DNA of 64,000 bases from assembly GCA_025201765.1 (NCBI GenBank), contig MU623496.1, positions 5,948 to 69,947 of the forward strand, in the 5' to 3' direction. Position 1 is the stretch's first letter, and each line of letters opens with the position of its first letter. This stretch comes from Daldinia sp. FL1419. Lineage: Eukaryota; Ascomycota; Sordariomycetes; Xylariales; Hypoxylaceae. A program made the translations under genes and the position numbers. Of the stretch, positions 45,201 to 58,617 are shown piece after piece. The notes beneath the pieces are model-generated. The model did not search any database. It was given only the letters and a program-made list of their open reading frames with translations, and was not told the origin of the DNA.

Positions 45201-48200
45201 AATCCATTGTGTCCTCTGGGGATATCGAGGACCGTCAGCAACAAAGAGAACTCGTCCGTGTCAAATTCACTAGAGTTAAAAGGGAATCACCAGAGTTCAT
45301 GCCAGTATTCGAGGGAATAGAGACAAATGTCAATATTGCTGTCTCTACAATTAACCTGGTAGTGACGAGGAAAACACTACTCACGTTATTGGACTTCGTT
45401 CTCACTACGTTCACTAGTAATAACAATTCGAATTCCCAGCAGCACAGACAGTTGATAAATATCGATGAAGAAGACACGCTCGAAATCGTCGAGCCGGCCG
45501 CTAGTTCTCAGCAGAATGAGAGCGGATCCATACGTGTCAAGGTCGATCTCAAGAGTATTCGAATGATTCTGAACAATGATGGAATACGGTTAGCCACGCT
45601 CTCGTTTAACCACGCCGATATTGGGGTTTTCCTTCTTGGTAGAACGATGAGGGTGGCAGCCAGATTAGGCGACCTGACTCTAGTAGATGATGTCAATATT
45701 GGTGCGTCAGAAAATTCCAGCTTCCGCCAGCTCGTCACGATCCAAGGGGACGAGCTGGCTGATTTTCGCTACGAAACATTTGACCCAAGCAATGGGAAAG
45801 TTTATCCAGGATACGACTCATCTATATATTTACGTGCTGGGTCTATCAAGGTTAATTTCCTCGAGGAACCCTTCAGAAAAATAATCGAATTCTTGGTCAA
45901 GTTTGGAAAAATGCAAGCTATCTATAATGCTGCTCGACAAGCAGCTGCTAGTCAAGCTCAGCAACTACAACAAAGCACCAGCAGATTCAAGTTTGATATT
46001 ATAATCAACACACCCATCATTGTTTTCCCTCGCGCCCTCTCTCCGGACCGACCAAAACGCGACCTGATTACGGCTTATCTAGGTGAGATATACGCCCAGA
46101 ATAAATTCGCGCCGTTGGATGATACGGAGAATTCAGAAATAGCTATGAAGCTCTCCGCCGGTATTAGAAACATTAGGTTAACATCCCTAATCCATTACCC
46201 TAACGAACAATCGGAGGAACTTGAAATGATTGACCATGTGGATCTCGGCTTCAATGTCACCTATGCAGAACATAAGGAGGGATGGAAGCGGCCGGATATG
46301 GAGATTGAAGGCGTCATGACTGATTTTAACCTAAGAATTACCCAATATCAGCTTAACTTCCTACTGGGAATTTCCAAGTCTGTGCCAGCAGCCTTCGCGA
46401 CAGACGCCAATGCCAGGGGAGAAGAGGCGGAGCGAGATGTTGACGAAGGTACACTACGACGAGCTAAAACGATGGCGTCTACTAAGAGCAGCTCTGAGGA
46501 TAGGCTGATTGATCTCTCGCCGGAACTAGGCTCGAGAGAAGACGTCTGGACGAAGCTCGACCTTGTCTTTAATATACACAAAATCGGTCTCGAGCTAATT
46601 AATGCCCACGGGAACCAACCTGTGGGCGACATGGATCACTCTAGTCTCTCACGCTTCTCTCTGGATGATAGCAGATTGAAGACCCGAATGTTAGCAGACA
46701 ACTCGTTGGAAGCAGAGTTCGTGATCCAGTCATTTACCATTCATGACAGTCGTGCCCGTGAGGGTAGTAAGTACAGGAGGATCATGACATCTTCTAACAA
46801 GAAGGTTCAACAATTCATGGCTAGCGTGTCTATGTCTGGAGGCGACGAACGGAACCTGATTGCAGTGATCGCTATAGACAGTCCTAGAATAATCTTCGCT
46901 TTGGATTACCTCTTTGCGATTCAAAAGTTCGTCATGACTGGCTTACAGGCCGACGAACCCCCGCCAGCCACCTTAGAAAGTCCAGTGGAGACCCCCGATA
47001 TTTCTGACGCAGAGTCGATGCAAGTACAGTGGACAGGAGCGTCGTCCCGGAATGATGGGAAAGGCCCCCAACTGGATTCGAAGGCTGACAAGAACGACAA
47101 TTCCAAGCTTAGCATCGCCTTCCGTGTTAACATCGTTGATTCGCAGGTCATACTAATAGCCAATCCCCTTAGCTCAAGCTCAGAGGCAATTGTTCTAGGG
47201 ACAAAACAGGTGCTACTCTCACAACAGCACTCGCTAACCTTCCAAGTTGCCGAAGTTGGAATGTTCCTATGCCGTATGGATAAATTCGACGAGACAAGAC
47301 TCCGCATTCTTGATGACTTCTCAATCCAAATATCAATGGACAATTCACGAACAGATTATACAAATATCCATGTTGACATTGATCCATTGATTCTCCGGCT
47401 TTCACTTAGAGATATTCTCCTTGTCCTTCAGATTATTAGCAAGGCGTCCGAGCTTTCTGAAAAGGATGACAACGAGCCAAAGGGTAGTACGTCCAATAGG
47501 AAAGTAAAGCAACTTCGACAATCCGGCCTTAAAGAACGTACAGCTAGTGGCCGAGGACACTCTGCTATTGCTGGCAGTAAGGGCAAAACAGCCAAAAGCT
47601 CTAGTACTGTAGTCACGAGGAAATCCGGGAAGAATCAAGATCACCAACCTCATGATATTAGTACGGGCCCTAAACGACATGAGGAACTTACAGCCGCGAT
47701 TGATGGAATTCGTGTTGTACTAATTGGTGATGTTCATGAGTTGCCAATCCTAGATATGAGCATTAACAAATTCACAACATCGGCGACGGACTGGTCCAGC
47801 AATCTAAAAGCTGAGGCTGCAATTGATATGTACATTAACGTGTACAATTTCGCAAAGTCTGCTTGGGAGCCCCTCCTAGAACCCTGGCAGGTAGGCCTGG
47901 GCGTTGCCAAAGAGCAGGAGACTAGCCTCCTCTCGGTTGACGTCTCATCGAAGAGGACATTTGATGTTACAGTTACAACTGCGACTATCGCTTTGGCGTC
48001 CAAGTCATTCGACTTTTTGACTAAAGATGAAGACGTTTTGGGAAAACCCCGCGGAGTAGAGGCCCCTTACAAGATCCGAAACTATACCGGCTTCGACGTC
48101 TCGATGCAGGCTAGAAGCCAGAGTAACGACGAAAGTATTTCACTAAAGTTGCGAGACGGTGAAGAAGGGCCATGGAGTTTCGAACACTGGGAGAAAATCC

Positions 48201-51200
48201 GAGAAAACATTATGTCAGAAGGTAGCGTGGCGAGCAGCGTTGCCATTCAAATTGAAGGCAGTGGCTTCGATCCAGTTAAGAATATTCGTCTAAACCGCGA
48301 GGGCGAGTTCCTCTATAGCCTACGGCCAAAAACTAACAATACTCTCCATCGCCTACTTGTCGAAGTAAAACTTGGCTTGGATAACATCAAATACGTTACT
48401 CTTCGATCTCCCCTTGTGGTAACGAATGAGACGCAAATACCTGTTGAATTAGGAGTGTACGACGTCGAAGAAGGTCATCTGCTCAAGATCGAAAAGATTG
48501 CACCAGGAGAGAGTCGGCCAGCTCCAGTAGCCGCAGCTTACGTCAAATCGCTCTTGGTACGACCAGACTCAGGCTTTGGTTATGCGTGGTCGTCCGAACA
48601 TTTATGGTGGAGGGACCTGCTCAAGAGGCCCACACGTACACTCATGTGCAAAGGGGAGAATAGTGACACATTCTATTTCCAGCTCAGCGCAAATTTTGAC
48701 CGAGGTCACTTCCTTACTGGGTAAGTTTGTCGTAAACATGGAGTATTTTACGTTACTAACGTTTAAAGAAAATATCCGTACATGCAATTAAAAATTTCCC
48801 CTCCGATAGTTTTAGAGAACCTTCTCCCTTACGATTTCAAGTACCGCATTTACGATAAAAACACGAAGAGAGACTGGACGAATTTTCTGCGGAGGGGTGG
48901 CGTTAGTCCCGTCCACGTAGTAGAGTTGTCTCACCTTCTCCTATTGAGTATCAACATGCAGGATACCAAGCTCAAGCCCAGCGAATTTGCCATTATAAAC
49001 CCCGGTGCGCAGGAAGACTTCCGAAAAGAGCATAAACTAATATGCAAAGATAGCGAAGACCTATCGCTCTACCTAAGACTTCATTATTTCAAGATTCCCG
49101 ATGGCGGAGGAGCTTTCAAAGTCACCGTATACAGTCCTTATGTCGTACTCAATAAGACTGGCTTAGAGGTTGATATCCGTAGCAAGCAGTTCTTACAGCA
49201 GCCGAAGAGGGCTGCAGGTCAATCGGCCATAGCAGATACCTCGGACCAAGAGCGGCCTAAAGCCTTGCCTTTCATGTTCTCGTATACTAATGATGACCAA
49301 CGCAACCGGGCTCTCCTCAAAATAGGGGACTCAGAATGGAGCAAACCGCAAAGTTTTGATGCCATTGGGAGCACGACCGAAATAGTTTTACCATCGGCGA
49401 GGAAGGATTCTGAGATTCACGTTGGCGTCACTGTCGAACCAGGTGAAGGCAAGTACAAATTGTCGAAGGTAATCACCCTAGCACCACGGTTTGTGGTCAA
49501 GAACAAGATAGGCGAAGAGCTCGTGATTAGAGAGCCAACGTCTTCGAAGACTATGACACTCACCCCTGGCGGCTTGCAGCCTCTTCACTGGCTTCAGAGA
49601 TCAGCTACAAAGCAGATAGCTTTGAGGTTTCCAGGGATCGATGACCAGTGGACGTCGCCAATCAATATATCAGAGCTAGGTACTGTACACATCAAAATTG
49701 CAAGAGCCGGGCAGCGGCAGCGCCTGATTCGAGTTGAAATATTGATGGAAGACGCGACCATCTTCCTTCATCTCAGTATGGAGACAAAGAATTGGCCTTT
49801 CTCCATGAGAAATGAGAGTGATGTTGAGTTCACTTTCTATCAAGCGAATCCAAATATAGACGAGGATGGAGTAGAGGACCGTTCCGGATGGAGGCCAGTT
49901 AGGTACCGCTTACCACCGCGTAGCATAATGCCTTATGCTTGGGACTTTCCGGCCGCCAAGTTCAAGGAGGTGGTCATCAGCGCCTTCGGCAAGGAGCGTC
50001 ATGTAAAATTGGCAGAAATTGGCAATCAGATTCCAATAAAATTCGTCAGCGGTTCTGGTACCCAAAAGATAATCGACATCAACGTTGCTGCCGATGGACC
50101 TACTCAGACGCTCATTCTATCCAATTTCAAACCTAGCAAGAGCCTTTACCGCCAGAGGACACAGACGGGCTCAAGCAGTAGCGCTGGCGGCTTTGAAGTC
50201 AAGAGTCAGGATACCGATACAACATTCCAGGCGCAGTTAAAACTTTCTGGCATTGGCATCTCACTCATTAACCAACAACTGAAAGAACTGGCGTACGTAA
50301 CGTTCAGAGACATTAACCTTCGCTATAGCGAATCGGCTCTCTATCAGACAATCAGTACATCTATAAAATGGATCCAGGTTGACAACCAGCTGTACGGCGG
50401 TCTCTTTCCGATGATACTCTACCCCAGCGTAGTCCCAAAGCAAGCACAGGAGACTGAACTGCACCCCTCATTGCACGCCATGGTCACAAGAGTCAAAGAC
50501 GATTCGTATGGCGTCCTATACGTCAAATACGCCACGGTACTCCTTCAGCAAATGACCATTGATCTCGACGAAGATTTTATCTATGCTGTTCTAGACTTCT
50601 CTAAAATACAAGGGGCTTCGTGGTCCGAAACTAACGAGGGTAAACTCTGCGACGAAGGGCTAGATATTCCCGAACCGAAGCAAGAACAATCGGGCCAGGA
50701 CATTTATTTCGAGGTCCTAAATATACAGCCGATGCAATTGGATTTATCCTTCATGCGTACCGAGCGCGTCAATGTAGAAGACAAGACCTCCTCCAGGAAC
50801 CCTATCATGTTCTTTGTCAACGTGATGACTATGGCCATCGGAAATGTAAATGATGCGCCGATCCGACTGAACGCATTACTGTTAGAAAATGCTCGGGTCT
50901 CTATTCCCGTTTTGACACAAAACATCTCGAATCACTACAGCCAAGAAGTCCTATACCAGGTTCATAAGATAATTGGCAGTGCTGACTTTCTCGGTAACCC
51001 CGTCGGTCTATTCAACAGTATTAGCAGCGGCATAACGGACGTCTTCTACGAGCCATACCAAGGCCTTATCATGTCCGACAAGCCCGAAGACTTGGGTTTG
51101 GGAATCGCAAAAGGAGCTGCTAGCTTCGTCAAGAAGTCCGTTTACGGCTTCTCTGATTCCTTCTCCAAGGTTACTGGAAGCTTTGGCAAGGGCCTAGCTG

Positions 51201-51916
51201 CCGCGACGTTAGATAAACAATTCCAAGATCGCCGACGCATTACGCGAGCCCGCAACCGACCCAAGCATGCCCTATTTGGCGTGACTGCAGGTGCAAATTC
51301 ATTTTTTACGTCGGTCGCATCCGGCATCGGTGGCGTAGCCCGAAAGCCCCTTGAAGGGGCAGAACAGGAGGGCGCTGTTGGTTTCTTCAAAGGTGTCGGG
51401 AAAGGGTTCATTGGTCTCGCGACTAAGCCCGCGGTAGGAGTGTTTGATCTTGCATCCAATGTATCCGAGGGGATTCGCAATACCACAACTGTCTTCGACG
51501 GTTCCGAGCTCGATCGTGTCCGCTTGACACGTTTCATACCCGCGGATGGTATCGTTCGTCCTTACAATCAACGCGAAGCTTTAGGGCAGTCGTGGCTCAA
51601 GCAAGTGGACAACGGTAAATATTTTAATGAGGATTATATCGCGCATTTGGATCTACCTAGAGAAGACATGGTAGTCATGGTCACGTTCAGCCGAATTCTT
51701 CTCATCAGAAGCCGAAGACTTACTACTGAGTGGGACATACCGCTTAAGGATGTGCAGACAATCGCGAAGGAGCGCACAGGCCTTAGCATTATCCTACGCG
51801 GCGGTACTAATGGGCCATTTATTCCTGTCGGTGAAGAAAGCGGACGAGCCTTCTTATACCGAATGGTAGCCGTGGCTGTAGAAGAATTCAACCGTAGATT
51901 CAAGGGCTTGGAATGA
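42260..51916 (+). CDS. VPS13: Vps13 bridge-like lipid transfer protein
   Basis: Very large protein that moves phospholipids between membranes at contact sites (vacuole, mitochondria, ER, endosome). Exons 42260-48720 and 48769-51916 join across a 48-bp GTAAGT...AAG intron to give 3202 aa, the expected size. The start is set at MLEGLVAGLLNRFLGMYVK, the conserved chorein N-terminus; a Met 36 bp upstream is less likely. Later parts show an acidic Asp/Glu-rich linker near residues 890-905, the Vps13 adaptor-binding (SHR-BD) region around the intron (GKYPYMQLKISPP, NLLPYDFKYRIYD), and a C-terminal region with repeated amphipathic blocks (GFFKGVGKGFIGLATKPAVG). A PH-like end follows after RFIPADGIVRPY. 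The 3' exon taken alone would look like a separate protein. Confidence 0.96.
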
Positions 51917-52284
51917 GAAAGGAAGAAGAAAAAGCAGAGGGGGAAGGGAAGAAAATAGGAAAAGGTAGCAGAAGTAAATTTAAAACGTAGTGTACGGATC
52001 CAGGCGTAATTGAGTTAAGAAGTTGAGAAAGAGGCTTTGGCGTATGAGCTCTGCCTTGTATCTATCTAGTAGAATACGATATGTTACGACTTTAATGAAA
52101 CTGACGACCTGCAATGATAGGATATAACGAAGTACCTACCTACCTAAGGTAGTTAGGTCAGGTAGGTAGCTATACCAAGGACAACTGATTCATTCGTTGA
52201 ATATAGGTAAATACATCTGACGTACCTCCCTCACACCCTCACACCCCTACAAGTCGCAATCCTAGCGCCTACAGAACGATTACT
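51917..52284. other. Convergent gap between VPS13 and the P450
   Basis: A-rich start, then ACCTACCTACCTAAGGTAGTTAGG at about 52134-52170, an inverted ACCT/AGGT cluster that may fold into a hairpin. No ORF. Confidence 0.5.
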
Positions 52285-54087
52285 TTACGCGGGTATCATA
52301 CTAACCCAACAGCCATGCAACATGGAAGTATTAAGACCAAATTTTTGAATAGGTGGCTTTTCATCTTTCCGCTCAACCTTCTCAAAGGCCTGGAGGATTC
52401 TAAAAGTGACGAAGGCTATCTGGGTTAGTGCGAATTGTTGCCCGATGCAAATTCGCGGTCCAGCGTTGAACGGAACGTACTCGAAACTACAAAAGGTTAG
52501 GATTAACAAACACGAAAACATCCATGAAAGCACATACGTAGTCCTTAAAGTCTCCCATCGTTCGGGACGAAACTCATCGGCATCGTCACCGTAGATATCC
52601 CGGCGCCGGTGTAGTGTCCAAGGTAGATATCTGCATATCGTTCCCTTTGTTACGAATATGGGCGACTTTCCGTCGGTGCCGCCGCCGGTAGGTAAAATTG
52701 TATCGCGAACGGCCTCGCGAGCGTTAGCTGCCACGGGGGGGTTAAGTCGTAAAGCCTCCTTAATAGCCCAGCTTAGGTACTTCATAGCTCGTAGGCTTTC
52801 CCAGGATGGAAGCTCGCTTGCATCATTCATTCCCAAGTCTTGTATCTCGCGTCGGATGGCGGCGACAACATCTGGCCGTCGCGAAAGCTCTAGAAATAAA
52901 TATGACAATATACTCGTTGTGGTATCCCTACCAGCCGTAAATATGCTCATAAGATGGTCCCGAATAACCTCATCTGACTCCCCAGTTCGAAGCAACTCGT
53001 TGAGAAACACGTATCGCTTACTCTCTTGCTCTTCTTGGCTCTTCCCATCCGGTCGACTCCTTACCTCGGCAACGTATTTCTCCACGTATTTGTTCATAAA
53101 CGTCGTACAATCGTCCAGCTCGCGGTCTCCAAAGAGCATCGATACCCAACCCAGCCTAGCCCGGTTAGCAATTTTCTGCATACATACATCGAAGCAACGA
53201 CCAAATCGAAGACCATCCTCAGGTGCGTTGCCGAGGATATCAGTCGACCGTCCAAACATAAAGTCTGATATGGTGTCAGTCGTTAACATGGAAAACATGG
53301 CCTGCAAATCAAAGCGGCTTCCATCGCGCGGGATGGTTTGGATAAGCTTCATAACGTGGCGATCGAGACATCTGAGATCAGCAACCTGATCACGAACAAA
53401 AGCCGGCCGCAGAGTCGCTCTCGCTTTCCTCCAGGAATCCCCATTGGACGTAAAGATCTCAATGGAGAAACTATGTCAGTCCCTCCAAGCATCGGTATCG
53501 AGAACATCCAACCAGGAGAAAAAAAGAATACTCACAGAATAGTGACCGAGTACAGGAAGAAAGGCTTTGATACGTAGCTGGGGGAGATCCCAGTCGTCGA
53601 ATTGGGTACTAAGAACGGCGCGTATGTTGTCAGGTTCATCAGTCATGATGGTATCGCGGGGACCAGGGAATACACGATGCTTGAACGTGTGTCCTAGTGT
53701 ACGGAATTGGGTACTCCAGGCCTCAAGTAGAGAATTCGACTTTATGTGCCGGGCCGCGAACGAGAGGAAACGCAATCCGAGAGGATCATTTGGGAAAAGC
53801 GGCGGAGGTGAACACCCATTCCGTATCATCTCTGTATAATATCGATGCGCGCCGCTTAAGGAAGTCTGGACAACCCAACCCAGAAGCAGTAGCAGAACCG
53901 CAAGCGATTGCTGCCCTGTTGACAAGGCACCGGGTCTCGGATAGAGGACGTCGAGCGCCAGAGCCACCGACGAGAGCATCACAACGGCCGAAGCAACAAG
54001 GTAGCGCTGCTTGGCCTTCCTAGGAAGCGACTCCATCTTGCTAGTAATCTTGCTGGTCATCTTGCTGGTCTCGTTTGCAGAAGCCAT
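52285..54087 (-). CDS. Cytochrome P450, CYP52-like clan
   Basis: Membrane-bound haem monooxygenase. Exons 54087-53536, 53457-52538 and 52486-52285 give 557 aa. Two hydrophobic N-terminal segments (about 29-45 and 60-75) follow a short basic start and would anchor it in the ER. Diagnostic motifs: I-helix AGRDTT (about residue 359), ExxR as EALR (about 418), FRPERW, and haem ligand Cys in FNAGPRICIGQ. The NAGPRICIGQ form and the TAGRDTT motif suggest the CYP52/CYP63-like group of fatty-acid and alkane hydroxylases, which is inference. The second intron (51 bp, GTATGT...TAG) has no stop and keeps frame, so naive reading adds 17 residues before the haem motif. Confidence 0.93.
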
Positions 54088-54423
54088 CTCGTAAATTATT
54101 ATTTTCTATCTGTCGTACGGCGAGCGAGGTCGGAAGATTCTCAGATTCTCAGATACCCCAGGTTGAGTTGACAAGTCGGGGACGAGTAACACCCGAAAGC
54201 TGAACATCTCCAACGGGGTTGCCATGTAAGCCACAGGCTTGGCGAAGCGAGAACCACGCCGCCTCATCTCCTGTCACATTTACCCTCTTCGTTCAACCAA
54301 TGACGTTGTAAACTACCGCATCACATGTAAGACACATCGTCGCCCGAGAAGAATCATTTACATACCTAGGCTAGGGTAGGTACCTAGGTAGCTTGGCAAC
54401 ATCCTACTAAGACGTAGGTAAGC

Positions 54424-54476
54424 AAAAAAAAAAAAAGAGAAAAGAAAAGAAAAGAAAAGAAAAAAAGAAAAAAAGA
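54424..54476. repeat. A-rich (AAAAG)n repeat
   Basis: A run followed by imperfect AAAAG/AAAAAG units just upstream of the P450. Confidence 0.8.
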
Positions 54477-57400
54477 CCGATTCCAGAGATAGCAACGTGA
54501 GATTAATTTTGTAGTCGTCGTTATCAAAGTTATTAGTGTAAAGTTAAATTGTATATTGAGAAGTAACGGTACGTATACCTATACTTGGTTTGTCAACCGA
54601 ATTGTGAACGGTTGCGGATCATTCAGGGGCCCATAAACGTCTCCCGTCGTCGAATACCTGGGGTCGATGACGTCAATGAAGGCTAAAAACGAGAAACGTA
54701 CGGATTAAATACTAACTAGATTGAATAAGTCGCTTATGTAGTTAAGGTACCTCTGTTGGGGATGACGTAAGTATTCACTTATGAAAAGGGTTTTGCCTCT
54801 AGCCTTAACGCCTAAATGTTCTAAGAAATAACATAATTTTACCCCCAAATACCTAGTACTTATTAGAATAATGCAGATGATCTGTAATAATATGTAAATT
54901 CCTATATATACCTAAGGTAGGATGCACAAGAATACGTGTTATGACCTGGACGAGAAATTCCGCGCGTGCCTGCCTTATCTTTTATTCTATATCTTGACCC
55001 AAACGCCAGATAAACGGTTCGGTTACACGGTATTTGATGATGGAAAAATGACGGTATCTACCTACATAAGAGCAAGCTTGTCAGCCCAACACATGATATA
55101 TTATGTAGATCCTAGCGGGCGCTGTGGCACAGGATCTGGTCTTAGGACAGCCTCATCCTAAGCCAGCGGCCGATCAGTTGACCTTTCTTTTCGCCAAGTG
55201 AGGCTCTACGTAGTAATAATAATAATAATAATAATTGAAATTATCTTGTTAAATATTTTTGTTGTATGTTATGGCAACTCTTGACAGTATCTAATCTTAT
55301 ATATTTCAAATTTAACCATTTTACAGTTACCTTAAATACCGTTATTTATACGGCCATTAGGAAGAAAGGGAAAAAAGTGCAATTCGTAAATTCCCATATA
55401 CATCACCCATAACCCCCATACCATATAAGGCGGGCATATGCGAAGATCGCCTACCTACCTACTTAATGGGTTCAACCAACCCCTCAGATTGTAATCCTCG
55501 TCGGCTGATGGCCCGAACTCACAAATTCACCCCGCTCTTGAATTGTTTTTATTTTTTATGTTTCTCTTTCTATTTGCGATAAACTTTATTTAAATCATAT
55601 CGCCCACATCCACAAGTATCGAGGCCGTACAGTGTAAGTAGGTACCAGAGCTGTTAAACTAACTAAGTACCTAACCTTAGGTACCTGATTAAATCAACGA
55701 CCGCAGACAGCAAATCAACTATTCGACTTCGAACGCATATCATACCTACATACTTAGGTACATGATAAATTACCCAACAACCTCGTACCCCGGGAAAGAT
55801 CGTGAAAATTAGATGTTGGATAAGGTGCCTAATATGTACTAGCAAAGCCCGATCAGCTTAGTAATTTTATAGATCTATGTAATATGTACTCGTCTAAAAT
55901 ATCGTCTCATTAGGCACTCGAGGCAGGCAGGTAGGTGAGAGATAAGTGCAAGGTGGTATATAGCACACGTGGTACGGCGTTGCTTCTAAAGGCTCCAGGA
56001 TTCGATAATATAATGCTGACCGTCGATATCAATATCACTTAGATCGCTCATTTGCCGGACACGTAAGACTATTGGTCAAGTAGTAGTCGAGGTAAGAAAA
56101 CAATGTTAATAAATCCCGAAACCGCATAATTCTCACGTCTGCGCTACGTTCCAATACATTCATTAATACCGTAGGCACCTAAAGTATGTCATGAGGGTCT
56201 CCCGAGCCCGAAAGCGTTCTGAATCATGCTATGTAAACAAAGGTGACATGAGTAGCACGATACCTTGGGTACCTACTGTAATATAACGCATATACTTTTA
56301 CAGGAGACCCTTCTAGAATTGGAATCGGGGGGACGGTAGAGGTCAGATTAAGTTGTCAGGTCGCATCTTTCAAAAGTGTACTGTACACACGTTGTCAGCG
56401 TCGATCTTTGTCGATCAGTTCGCCGATAATTGACTGGCAGCTCATCTCGACCGGTCCAGACTTGACCGGGATTTGTTCTAATATGTACGGTTCCGCTCTA
56501 TGTTGGGCTTTCCTGATGGGAACGGGACGATCAAACTGCGGCCAAGGCTCTACGCCGGAGTCCGAGTTGAGGCCGCAAGCCTTACAGATGTCTTTTATAA
56601 TGTATATATATATATATTATAATGGGAACAGTTTTCTATGGTAGCATTATTGAACTAATCATTTGACGTTTAACAGCAACTGATGAATAGCACATCCACC
56701 TTTAAACTATATTAAGGACATTAGGTACTTTATGGGGTTGTGGGGTTTAAAGATTATTAGAACCTTGGTCCACGTCCGTCGGGATCGACCATCTTCATCA
56801 TTTATTACTAGCATATGTATGTGCCTGTTTGTGTGGGTCTTAAAGAAAAGGAGAGAAAAAAAGAAGATACAATATAAATAAATAGGTATGCAAAATCCAT
56901 CATTATTACAAAACATCTACTCTATTAGAATATAGGTTCTTAAAAATGATTAGTTATTGTAACCTGTAGGCCAAGCTGTCTAACATCAACCGTACCTTGC
57001 TATAGGGTCTTTTCTCTGCGCGACCAAATATTTAGCTTTGTTTCCATCGCTTCTAACCATGAACCCAACAGAATCCTGAATCTGAGAGGCGAAATACATG
57101 ACGTTGAAGAAAACATATTTTCTCTCTCTCTCTCTTACTCTTTCTCAACCGCCAAATGGTTTCTTTTCTTAAAATCATGCATATTCCCAAAAGCTTTTCT
57201 ATAATACGTTTTATAAATTCTTTGTACCGTCCTATATCTCAACATGTTAAGAGGTAGCCAACAGATTATTAATAATAAGAGGATATATCTAAATAAATCC
57301 ATATTTGAACTTGGCAACTTAACAATAATTATTCAACAACTATATTAACAGTATTGGATTTCCTATTCCGGTAACCCACCCCACCTTAACGGTAATAGTA

Positions 57401-57934
57401 CTGTACCGTACCGTATCAATCATCTCCTCTTTTTTTTTTTTTTCTTTTTTTTCTCTTCTCTTCTCCCTGCCACTCCTGCTTCTATCTCAGGTACCTCGTA
57501 CCTCAAACCCTACCTACATATCTAGGTACGTACGTACTTGTCAGCCCCCCTTACCTAGCAGCCTAGTACGTCCAATATTATATATTAGGTACCTACCTAT
57601 TACATAGTTTTTCCTCCTAGTTCTATCTTACCCACCTCTCCTTCTAAGATCTCCTCTAAGATCTCCCTCTTAAGAGTTACAGGCTCAATTTCTCGTTCTT
57701 GGGAAAGCGAGTGATTAAAACACAAATAAAGACAACAAGAAAGGTAGCCTGATGCAGCCCGTCTCCCTATACGACAAGACAACGTCGACGCGCGCGATAT
57801 TATCTTGAGGGATAACCATAATTAACCTACCTTACCTATCTATCTATCTATCTATATATATATACCTGTACACCTCTATATACCTACATATATATAATTA
57901 TACCTATATTAACCATACCTTCTCACAAATCGCA

Positions 57935-57961
<27 letters not shown>
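57935..57961. repeat. (TC)n microsatellite in the 5' region of the His-rich gene
   Basis: A TC dinucleotide run about 75 bp before the start codon; such pyrimidine tracts are common in fungal promoters and 5' UTRs. Confidence 0.9.
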
Positions 57962-57965
<4 letters not shown>

Positions 57966-58036
57966 CCGCTGTTCGCCACGCATCAATACGCGCCCTAAGC
58001 GACGTCGTACGATCCTTTCTGAGATTTTCATCGCTC

Positions 58037-58617
58037 ATGTCGCGGCGCAGCTCGTGTGTATCTGACGACAATAGAAGACCGCAAAGCAAAACAGCATCTC
58101 AGCGCAATCACAAGTCACCAGATTCGCAACCGCGCTCGCCGCACGCATCTTCTAATAATAAGCTACCCCAGAATCCAACCAACACGCGGGCGCATAACCC
58201 ATCTCCCCTTAAGATGGTTACTACTACTTCGGCGTCGCATCTTCATAGCGACGAAACTTTGCACTACTACTTGCCCGATACGAACGCGCGAGAAACGGAA
58301 CTACAGACACACGGGTGGATGGAGCCGATAGTAATAGATGACGAAGACTTAATGTTCAGTGGTAAAAGTTTGAGCACTTGGTACGAGGAAGAGAGAAAGT
58401 CGCTCAACGTATCAGTCGAAGAAGAACGACGAGGTCGCCAAAGGGTAAGTGATATTATGACCTCGTGATCATCTAGGAATGACGTTGAGATATGCTGACG
58501 CTGAACGCTCAGGTCCGACAGCACAATTCACATACGCATCATCATCACCACCATCACCACCATCACCGCCATCACCCAAGTTCGACGACTACGTCTAACG
58601 TCCACGAGCAAAAATAA
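58037..58617 (+). CDS. Hypothetical protein with a His-rich C-terminus
   Basis: Exons 58037-58444 and 58513-58617 (68-bp intron, GTAAGT...CAG) give 170 aa. The first 60 residues are polar, rich in Ser, Pro, Asn and Arg, and probably disordered. A conserved-looking centre follows: EPIVIDDEDLMFSGKSLSTW, then YEEERK and EEERRGRQR. The second exon, outside any long ORF, adds a stretch with 12 His in 14 residues and a polar tail. The His tract could bind Zn, Ni or Cu, or may come from expansion of a CAT/CAC repeat. I do not recognise the family; the central acidic/aromatic block suggests a conserved fungal short protein. An internal Met at 58214 is an alternative start. Confidence 0.7.

Larger units (their letters stand above)
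54088..58036. other. 3.9-kb gene-poor region
   Basis: No supported gene. Holds an A-rich AAAAG repeat (about 54424-54476), an AT run near 56600-56618, an AAT run near 55216-55235, a T run at 57428-57450 and dense GTACCTAGGTA words (54362-54395, 57500-57600). The ORF at 54922-55161 (+) has no recognisable features. Confidence 0.5.

Noticed and set aside
42224..51916. Two Vps13-like genes
   Set aside because: The 48-bp GTAAGT...AAG intron at 48721-48768 joins both frames at GKYPYMQLKIS; together they have the normal Vps13 length.
20541..54087. PKS and P450 as one biosynthetic cluster
   Set aside because: They are about 24 kb apart with flavohemoglobin, trehalose phosphorylase, a mitochondrial protein and Vps13 between them.
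54922..55161. 79-aa ORF between the P450 and the His-rich gene
   Set aside because: No recognisable motif, isolated, and surrounded by non-coding DNA.
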